Assembly (NCBI GenBank): GCA_934691725.1
Contig: CAKUTF010000061.1
Span: 1-10,076 of the forward strand
Length of the DNA: 10,076 nucleotides
Source of the DNA: an uncultured Fibrobacter sp.
GTDB lineage: Bacteria > Fibrobacterota > Fibrobacteria > Fibrobacterales > Fibrobacteraceae
Reading direction: 5' to 3'
Below, in pieces: positions 1-4,023 of this stretch. Made by a program: the position numbers and the translations under genes. Position 1 is the stretch's first letter; every line of letters begins with the position of its first letter. The notes below the pieces were generated by a model that saw only the letters and a program-made list of their open reading frames with translations, ran no database searches and was not told the origin of the DNA.

Positions 1-5
1 GACCC

Positions 6-75
6 GCTCCGAAGAGGCCTTGGTCAACGTTTCCTGCGCGGCTACGATGCTCAGACGATTATGAAAACAAGCTCT
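6..75 (+). repeat. Left copy of 70-bp terminal inverted repeat
   Basis: This segment is an exact reverse complement of 10007-10076; I matched it base by base, and identity stops at position 76. The right copy reaches the last base of the window, and bases 1-5 continue beyond the left copy, so the repeat probably extends outward past both ends. No transposase is visible inside the window. The likeliest meaning is a dispersed repeat or insertion-sequence end at which the contig was broken; a real flanking inverted repeat is the alternative. Confidence 0.9.
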
Positions 76-188
76 TACTCTAGGTCAAGGGAAAGGGGGA
101 ATATTTTTCTTGTAAGCGATTGGGACTGTTTGGAAAAATCCAAGGAAAACTCCCGGCCTTACCAAAAGCTGCGCCAAGTTTCGTCTTC
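76..188. other. Non-coding stretch between repeat and leftmost gene
   Basis: No convincing gene lies here. One plus-strand frame is open from base 1 to a TAA at 190-192, but it has no start signal and runs straight through the repeat, so I do not call it. A short hairpin with arms TTGGA/TCCAA (130-143) lacks a following T-run in the direction of the leftmost gene, so I see no terminator for that operon. Confidence 0.5.
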
Positions 189-575
189 CTAAGGAGATTT
201 GATTGGTGAAAAATGAATGAAAATTTTCGTTGCCTTGTTTTCAATATGGTCTTTAACAAATCGCAGGCATTGGGAAGTTCTTTTTGACAGAAAACTTTTT
301 ATGACAGGATTCGGGTGGTTTGTGTTAGCGTCCAAAATGATCACAACTTTTGTACAGTTGCGGATCTTTTTCAAAATGGAGAAAACTTTTTCTCCGGCGT
401 CGAGTCTCAGCAAATCTGAGATTTTTACCGAACGTACAAATTCTCCCGTGTCGAATAAGTCGTATTCTTCCCGATAATCTCGTACTTGTTCTGTCCCATG
501 GAACTCGGCAATCGAAGTATCCAAGGTTTCGAGACCATCCCAAAAAGTGCCAAATAATTTGTATGATTTTTTCAC
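189..575 (-). CDS. Hypothetical protein, 128 aa, last gene of the DUF4417-A1-B1 string
   Basis: I do not recognise this protein. I chose the GTG at 575-573 because it overlaps the TGA stop of the preceding gene (GTGA), the same coupling seen for A2-B2 and pepA-guaA. A longer reading to 761 would only overlap B1 in another frame. The protein is soluble, with no signal peptide or membrane segment. The N-terminal half is acidic and aromatic; the C-terminal half is basic and contains a hydrophobic strand followed by a polar loop (KVVIILDANTNHPNP, about residues 75-90), then a Lys/Arg-rich region. It has no paralogue beside the A2-B2 pair, so it is specific to the left string. Function is unknown; a partner of the B1 or DUF4417 protein is possible by position only. 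Confidence 0.65.
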   Translation of the reverse strand: MKKSYKLFGTFWDGLETLDTSIAEFHGTEQVRDYREEYDLFDTGEFVRSVKISDLLRLDAGEKVFSILKKIRNCTKVVIILDANTNHPNPVIKSFLSKRTSQCLRFVKDHIENKATKIFIHFSPIKSP

Positions 576-922
576 AGCTCTACGACTACTCCCGTTCCCA
601 GTTTTATCGCCCTGTTCGCAAATTCGAGAAGCTTGCCGTACAACGATTTCAGCCGTTCGTTTGAAACGGCGGGCAGTCTTTTTTCGATCCAGGATTTTAA
701 CAGGAGGCATTTTGCCTTGTCGAAGTAATCGACATCGCCGTCGTCGAGAAGGGTGTCGCAATAGGCGTTGATGGAATCGACAAAATCGTCACATAGCGTT
801 TCGCAATCCTGTTCTTTGAGTGGAAACTCTTCGATTCTTGAGTCTGGCGGAAATGGCGTATTGGGAATTTTTCCTCCGTAATAGGTTATTCCTGTAAAAT
901 CTAGGATTAATGTAAAACGCAT
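572..922 (-). CDS. B1: small acidic protein, candidate immunity partner of A1
   Basis: A 116-aa acidic protein with no signal peptide or membrane segment. It is clearly paralogous to the product of 2046-2402: both start with a strand ending ILDFTGI, followed by G-x-IPN-x-P, PD-x-RIEE, a DC near residue 40, an acidic D-x-GD-x-DYFD-x-x-KC block near residues 60-72, LLK-x-W-x-E, and a C-terminal AIKL-x-TG-[IV]-V. The ATG at 922 has an AAGGAGG at 936-930, seven bases upstream, inside the end of A1, and the two genes overlap by 16 bases. Small size, acidic character, tight coupling and co-duplication with A1 fit an immunity protein or antitoxin. I cannot name a family, and the function is inferred from context. 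Confidence 0.8.
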   Translation of the reverse strand: MRFTLILDFTGITYYGGKIPNTPFPPDSRIEEFPLKEQDCETLCDDFVDSINAYCDTLLDDGDVDYFDKAKCLLLKSWIEKRLPAVSNERLKSLYGKLLEFANRAIKLGTGVVVEL

Positions 923-1287
923 TCCATTTCCTCCTTTTTCTTTATCGAAAAGTGGGTTTCATCGTTATAATTGCTAGGATTTCCATTTATATCTAGATAT
1001 TTTTTATTCGTTCTGTCAAAAACTCTTATTGAACCGACTCCCAAATCGGCTTTTATTGTATAGAGGTTGTTTTTAAAAATTAATTTTGTTCCGCTGATTG
1101 TTGGAACTATGCCGGGCGTGTATTTTTCAGTAAGCTCGTGGATGTTGACTTTTTCCCAGTTCTCTTGATACATTTCTTTTTTCAATTGACTTCTTTCAAA
1201 GCGCTTTCGAACGATTTCGGGAGCATTCGGCATTTCCGAGGTGTATTCGCTGGCTTTAGAAGAATATACTTCTTTCGCATTGGACAT
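907..1287 (-). CDS. A1: MSNAK-type small protein, candidate toxin-domain protein
   Basis: A 126-aa protein. The ATG at 1287 is chosen over a start at 1305 because AAGGAGG (1301-1295) lies seven bases upstream, and because the paralogue at 2399-2770 begins with the same MSNAK. Residues 1-60 are polar, charged and probably helical (ERS-x-x-K, ENW-x-K, EL-x-x-[KR]Y-x-P). Residues about 65-120 form a compact beta-rich domain: GTK, a short strand, IKADLGVGSIRVFD, KKYLDINGNP, ETHFSIKKKEEM. This resembles C-terminal domains I remember from polymorphic (RHS-type) toxins that are followed by a small partner gene, but I cannot name a family or catalytic residues. No secretion or delivery domain is present. 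The start overlaps the upstream stop (TAATG). Confidence 0.8.
   Translation of the reverse strand: MSNAKEVYSSKASEYTSEMPNAPEIVRKRFERSQLKKEMYQENWEKVNIHELTEKYTPGIVPTISGTKLIFKNNLYTIKADLGVGSIRVFDRTNKKYLDINGNPSNYNDETHFSIKKKEEMECVLH
930..936 (-). promoter_or_regulatory. Shine-Dalgarno for B1 embedded in the A1 coding end
   Basis: AAGGAGG on the minus strand is formed by the A1 codons for KEE (of KKKEEM) and is placed seven bases before the B1 ATG. The second pair uses the same device: GGAGG at 2411-2407, within the PEE codons, lies four bases before the GTG of B2. The conserved C-terminal EEM of the A proteins therefore doubles as the ribosome site of the B gene. Confidence 0.75.
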
Positions 1288-1949
1288 TAGGCAGCCTCCT
1301 TGCAAATCTTATGGTAATCGGGATAGATGCTGTATTCAACTCCCATCATTGAAAGCTTCTCGATGGCGTTCATGTCTTCTTTTCCGTAGATGAGAAGCTT
1401 GGAAGGTCGAACCGTTAGTACGGAAGAAATAAAGCGCATGTCGTAGGGTTCGTCCCTTGCGCAACCGAGAAAACCTGCCGCCCACATGATATTGGCTGGA
1501 ATTCCTTTGAAGTTTCCGTGCGTATGCAGATTGCCTGTTCGCAGATTGGCGACAATCTTGATCCTGTTTACGGCAAGAACCGCCATGAAGAGCTGGTTGA
1601 GAAGCATGATGAAATCCTGCCATTCTTCATCCATGTCGCATGTCAGGGTAACATCGGTCGCTACGGCGCCCATATATTTTCTGTATTCGGCGATATCGTC
1701 GAGAACGCGCTCTAGTCTCGGATAGATTCTTGCGTCAGGACAATAGAAGCACAGAAGCGTTTTCGTTGGATTTTTGGTTGCCCTGTTTTTTCTGAAGTCA
1801 TAGGGGATCACTTGTTCCGGTAAGTCGTCTAGGAACATTTGTTTTTCGAAAACGGGAAAACCGTCTTCGCCAAATTTCATTCCCTTGTTTTTCAGATAGG
1901 CGATATAGCCATCCGCTATTTCACAAAGGTCCAGCATGTTTTTTACCAT
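1287..1949 (-). CDS. DUF4417-like protein
   Basis: A 220-aa cytosolic-looking protein that I place with moderate confidence in the DUF4417 family, whose function is unknown and which is common in phages and accessory regions. Supporting features are an IPYDFRK-like lead-in (about 48-54), a FYCPDARIYPRLERVL region (68-83), an acidic TLTCDMD stretch (101-107), the strand IKIVANLRTGN (130-140), then KGIPANIMWAAGFLGC (148-163) and a final RPSKLLIYGK strand (181-190), matching the order and spacing I expect of that family. The start is the ATG at 1949, with GGAGG at 1961-1957 seven bases upstream; a TTG at 1985 would extend it into a repeat hairpin and has no such support. Its TAA overlaps the A1 ATG, so it leads the string DUF4417-A1-B1-128-aa gene. 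Confidence 0.75.
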   Translation of the reverse strand: MVKNMLDLCEIADGYIAYLKNKGMKFGEDGFPVFEKQMFLDDLPEQVIPYDFRKNRATKNPTKTLLCFYCPDARIYPRLERVLDDIAEYRKYMGAVATDVTLTCDMDEEWQDFIMLLNQLFMAVLAVNRIKIVANLRTGNLHTHGNFKGIPANIMWAAGFLGCARDEPYDMRFISSVLTVRPSKLLIYGKEDMNAIEKLSMMGVEYSIYPDYHKICKEAA

Positions 1950-1961
1950 TCGGTAGCCTCC

Positions 1962-1976
1962 GACGGTCGAGCCGTC
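1962..1976. other. Short perfect hairpin abutting the DUF4417 ribosome site
   Basis: Arms GACGG and CCGTC flank a five-base loop, and the structure ends directly against the GGAGG used by the DUF4417 gene. On the plus strand it is followed by TTTTT and looks like a small terminator, but no plus-strand gene reads into it. In the gene direction it could affect translation initiation or limit opposing transcription. The stem is short, so this is tentative. Confidence 0.35.
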
Positions 1977-1981
1977 TTTTT

Positions 1982-2033
1982 GCAACCGCTACGCTGTAAA
2001 AAGGTTCCTGACGCCTTGTTGGGTAGCGATTGC
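1982..2033 (-). repeat. Hairpin repeat, copy 1 (29-nt invariant segment 2002-2030)
   Basis: The 29 bases 2002-2030 (beginning AGGTTCCTGACG and ending GGGTAGCGAT on the plus strand) recur exactly at 2832-2860. An 11-position arm at 1982-1992 pairs with 2023-2033 with one C-A mismatch, leaving a 30-nt loop that holds most of the invariant segment. It lies between the B2 stop and the DUF4417 start. It is not followed by a T-run in the gene direction, so it is not an ordinary terminator. Confidence 0.7.
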
Positions 2034-2045
2034 GGGTTTTGGTGA

Positions 2046-2402
2046 TTAAAAGAACAAAACGATTCCGGTTTTTAGCTTGATAGCCTTTTGGACTAGGCGG
2101 AAGAGGTCCGTGTAAATTTCAGATAGGCGATGCGGCAGCTTTCCTGCCAACTGTTCTTCAAGCCAATCTTTCAGAAGAATGCATTTTGATTCATCAAAAT
2201 AATCTTCATCGCCGTAATCAAGCCATGTTCCGCATTGTTCGTTCACCGGATCCATGAAGCAATTTTCCAGTAATTGGCAGTCGGATTCTTTATCGAAGAC
2301 AATTTCTTCGATTCGCGGATCGGGCGTTTGTGGAATATTGGGAATATGTCCGTATGTACATTCTATCCCTGTAAAGTCGAGGATAAGGCTTGCGACAATC
2401 AC
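2046..2402 (-). CDS. B2: small acidic protein, paralogue of B1
   Basis: A 118-aa soluble protein. It shares with the product of 572-922 the SLILDFTGI opening, G-x-IPN, PDPRIEE, the DYGDEDYFDESKC acidic block, LLKDWLEEQL and the AIKLKTGIV end, so the two are clear but well-diverged paralogues. It starts with GTG at 2402, overlapping the TGA of A2 (GTGA), with GGAGG four bases upstream in A2. Its acidic nature beside a more basic A2 fits a binding partner or immunity protein. The extreme C-terminus differs from B1 (VLFF against VVEL). Family unknown to me. Confidence 0.8.
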   Translation of the reverse strand: MIVASLILDFTGIECTYGHIPNIPQTPDPRIEEIVFDKESDCQLLENCFMDPVNEQCGTWLDYGDEDYFDESKCILLKDWLEEQLAGKLPHRLSEIYTDLFRLVQKAIKLKTGIVLFF

Positions 2403-2770
2403 ATTTCCTCCGGTCGTTTGATTTTAAAATGAGTTTTGCTTTGATCCCGGCAGGGAATTCCATTTATGTCCAGATAGGTCTTGGTATTGTTCAGGCAAAT
2501 GCGTACCGAGCCGGAAACCTTATCGGCAATTACAGTGGCAACGGGACCTTTCCACTCCATTTTTGTGCCATGGTCTTTTGGTTTTGCTTTTGGAGCGTAT
2601 CTATCGACCAGTTCATTTAAATTCACCTTCTGCTTCATCCAGTTTTCATTAAACTCGGCTTCCTTTCGCTTGCTTCGTTCGTACCGTTTTCTATCAATAT
2701 CGAAAATCGGCACTCGGTTTTGGATGTATTCTGCAGAGGCTTCTGAGTAGGGCTTTTTCGCATTGGACAT
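2399..2770 (-). CDS. A2: MSNAK-type small protein, paralogue of A1
   Basis: A 123-aa protein starting at the ATG at 2770 with AAAGGAGG at 2782-2775, a strong ribosome site four bases away. It has the same plan as A1: MSNAK, a charged helical first half (RKRYERSKRKEAEF, then ENW, EL, RYAP), and a second-half domain with GTK, VIADKVSGSVRI, TKTYLDINGIP and THFKIKRPEEM at the very end. It is visibly more basic than A1, and the two have diverged most in the N-terminal half, while the YLDING and THF-x-IK motifs are kept. No secretion signal is seen. A toxin-domain role is inferred from pairing with B2 and resemblance to polymorphic-toxin tail domains. Confidence 0.8.
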   Translation of the reverse strand: MSNAKKPYSEASAEYIQNRVPIFDIDRKRYERSKRKEAEFNENWMKQKVNLNELVDRYAPKAKPKDHGTKMEWKGPVATVIADKVSGSVRICLNNTKTYLDINGIPCRDQSKTHFKIKRPEEM

Positions 2771-2803
2771 TTGTCCTCCTTTCTTTTAATAAAAATGGTT
2801 TGA

Positions 2804-2876
2804 CAAATGCCTGCAGGAATTGCTATTTTATAGGTTCCTGACGCCTTGTTGGGTAGCGATATTCAGCAAGCATTTG
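2804..2876 (-). repeat. Hairpin repeat, copy 2 (29-nt invariant segment 2832-2860)
   Basis: This copy has the same 29 bases as copy 1 and a longer imperfect stem: CAAATGC (2804-2810) pairs with GCATTTG (2870-2876). Inside it, 2812-2826 pairs with 2853-2868 apart from a bulge, an A-A mismatch and a few G-U pairs, leaving a loop at 2827-2852. The lower stem differs in sequence from copy 1 but still pairs. It lies between the ImmA-like gene and A2, upstream of the A2 ribosome site. Confidence 0.7.
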
Positions 2877-2909
2877 CCGGATAGTTGACTTGTCAGCTGT
2901 TCGGCATTT

Positions 2910-3443
2910 TTAGTTGCGCTCCTTCATCAAAATGTCGATTCGCGCCTGTGCCGCTCCGCGAGAGACGTCGCATGCCTTTGAAATTTCGAGGGGATTCATT
3001 CCCAAAACCAAGTCTTTATCCATTAAAAATTCTGCGGCAAAATTGTCCGCCTGCCATTCTGGATCTTCAAAGGCTCTTAACCTTTCGCCGGCAGATAGCC
3101 TGCATAAAGCGACCTTGTTCGAATTGTGCAGAATCAAATGGCCTATTTCGTGCATGATCGTAAAGCGAGCTCTTCCTTCACCTCGACAGGCCGCCTTGTA
3201 AACGTCATCCCGGATGTCGATTTTCTTTTGGGCTGGAAATGTCAAGCCTTCTTCGGGCATTTCCTTCTTGGATCTGATTTCCCACTCGAAGTCTGGAAAA
3301 AGTTTTCCCATGATGAATTCAAAAAAAACGCATACCGGAAATTTGGTAACTTTTTCTAGACCGCATTTCCTTTTGATCATTTTCACAATCTGACGAATCT
3401 GTCTCCTGCTGATCGGCTGGGCTTTAAAGCCGTTGAATAGCAT
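2910..3443 (-). CDS. ImmA/IrrE-family zinc metallopeptidase
   Basis: A 177-aa cytosolic protein of the ImmA/IrrE (COG2856, M78-type) family. The zinc motif HEIGH is at residues 98-102, inside FTIMHEIGHLILH. The second conserved block, EWQADNFAAEFLM (129-141), supplies the expected third ligand Glu129; the usual N of E-x-x-AN is D133 here. The C-terminal part (about 152-175) looks like a short helical, HTH-like tail. In known ImmA/ImmR-type systems such a protease cleaves or inactivates the partner repressor after a signal. The start ATG at 3443 lies 3 bp after the HTH gene stop and has a GAGGAG upstream, so both are made from one transcript. The substrate is probably the neighbouring HTH protein, by inference. 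Confidence 0.9.
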   Translation of the reverse strand: MLFNGFKAQPISRRQIRQIVKMIKRKCGLEKVTKFPVCVFFEFIMGKLFPDFEWEIRSKKEMPEEGLTFPAQKKIDIRDDVYKAACRGEGRARFTIMHEIGHLILHNSNKVALCRLSAGERLRAFEDPEWQADNFAAEFLMDKDLVLGMNPLEISKACDVSRGAAQARIDILMKERN

Positions 3444-3446
3444 GCC

Positions 3447-3806
3447 TTATTTTCTCCTCTTGTTTAAAATCCGGCTGATTTGTTCCGCTTCGTCATCCGA
3501 GATGGAGTCGAGTTTTCGCGCAAAGGAAAGTACGAGGTGCCTCCGCGGGCATTGCAACTTTTCCAGTCCAATTTCGATGGAATTATTGGTGTCGAAGAAA
3601 GCTTCTTGCAAATGGGCTTTTTCGGCTTCGCTGAGGTGATAGATTTCAGAAATCCGATTGACCCAGGCGGACGGGATCTTTCGTTTGCCGTTTTCGACGC
3701 CGGAGAGAAATGCCGGGGAGACGTCTAGCTTTTCGGCCATCTGCAGCAGAAGTTCTCCGATATCCATCCTCAAGTTCCGTAAAAATTTTCCAAAAGTTGT
3801 GACCAT
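3447..3806 (-). CDS. XRE-family HTH transcriptional regulator
   Basis: A 119-aa protein with an N-terminal lambda-repressor-like HTH at about residues 6-60 (FGKFLRNLR, then LLQMAEKLDVSPAFLSGVENGKRKIP). The recognition helix is around 30-39 and the GKRKIP turn is typical of this class. The C-terminal half is helical, acidic then basic, and is probably for dimerisation or protease contact. The ATG at 3806 has GGAGATT a few bases upstream. It is the first gene of the leftward accessory block and is paired with an ImmA/IrrE protease, an arrangement known from ICEs, prophages and predicted toxin-antitoxin-like modules. It likely represses its own promoter and perhaps the cassettes downstream. Confidence 0.9.
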   Translation of the reverse strand: MVTTFGKFLRNLRMDIGELLLQMAEKLDVSPAFLSGVENGKRKIPSAWVNRISEIYHLSEAEKAHLQEAFFDTNNSIEIGLEKLQCPRRHLVLSFARKLDSISDDEAEQISRILNKRRK

Positions 3807-3830
3807 GGCGAATCTCCATTGTTTTCTGGT

Positions 3831-3845
3831 ACAAGATACACTTGT
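3831..3845. promoter_or_regulatory. Candidate operator overlapping the -10 box
   Basis: ACAAG, five bases, CTTGT form a perfect dyad that covers the -10 element of the XRE promoter. That is a typical position for autorepression by an HTH dimer. The arms are short and I saw no second copy before A2 or the DUF4417 gene, so the role is inferred. Confidence 0.4.
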
Positions 3846-3861
3846 TTTGAAATTTTGTCAA
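3833..3861 (-). promoter_or_regulatory. Sigma70-like promoter for the XRE/ImmA operon
   Basis: On the minus strand TTGACA (3861-3856), a 17-base spacer and TATCTT (3838-3833) lie a short distance upstream of the HTH gene start at 3806. The -35 is perfect and the -10 has a single departure from TATAAT-type consensus at each of two positions. A second TTGACA at 3902-3897 has no good -10 at the right distance. Confidence 0.6.
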
Positions 3862-3978
3862 TTGTTTTAGTTGAGAAAATGAACTAGTTTGGTGAATGTC
3901 AAGAAATTGCATTCGTAAAAATTGCTGTGGGATGGACGGTTGGCGGAATTGCAAAACGTGCATTGGACTTTGTCAACG

Positions 3979-4012
3979 GAAAAAGCCTTCTGGATAAAAT
4001 CCAGAAGGCTTT
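3979..4012 (-). terminator. Rho-independent terminator of guaA
   Basis: A perfect 14-bp stem (3982-3995 with 3999-4012, arms AAAGCCTTCTGGAT and complement) with a three-base loop is followed on the minus strand by TTTTT. It stands just after the guaA stop and closes the pepA-guaA transcript. Confidence 0.85.
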
Positions 4013-4023
4013 AAACGTTATGT

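Noticed and set aside
1..192. Open plus-strand frame through the left repeat to a TAA at 190-192
   Set aside because: It has no start or ribosome site, low-complexity composition, and runs from repeat into intergenic sequence.
576..761. Upstream extension of the 128-aa gene to give a 190-aa protein
   Set aside because: The extension is Arg-rich sequence antiframe to the well-supported B1 gene; the GTG overlapping the B1 stop is the natural start.
1950..1985. TTG start at 1985 for the DUF4417-like gene
   Set aside because: The ATG at 1949 has an ideal GGAGG seven bases upstream; the extension would code across a hairpin and repeat arm.
2830..2837. TATAAA as a -10 box for A2-B2
   Set aside because: It lies within the hairpin, and the hexamer 17 bases upstream (ACCCAA-like) is a poor -35; kept only as a weak possibility.
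2002..2860. CRISPR-like direct repeats
   Set aside because: There are only two copies, 830 bp apart with genes between, and no cas genes.
1982..2876. Integron attC sites around the A2-B2 cassette (GTTGGGT fits the GTTRRRY core)
   Set aside because: The matching RYYYAAC partner box is missing on the other side of both copies, the box lies in the loop and stem edge rather than at the stem base, and no integrase is visible.
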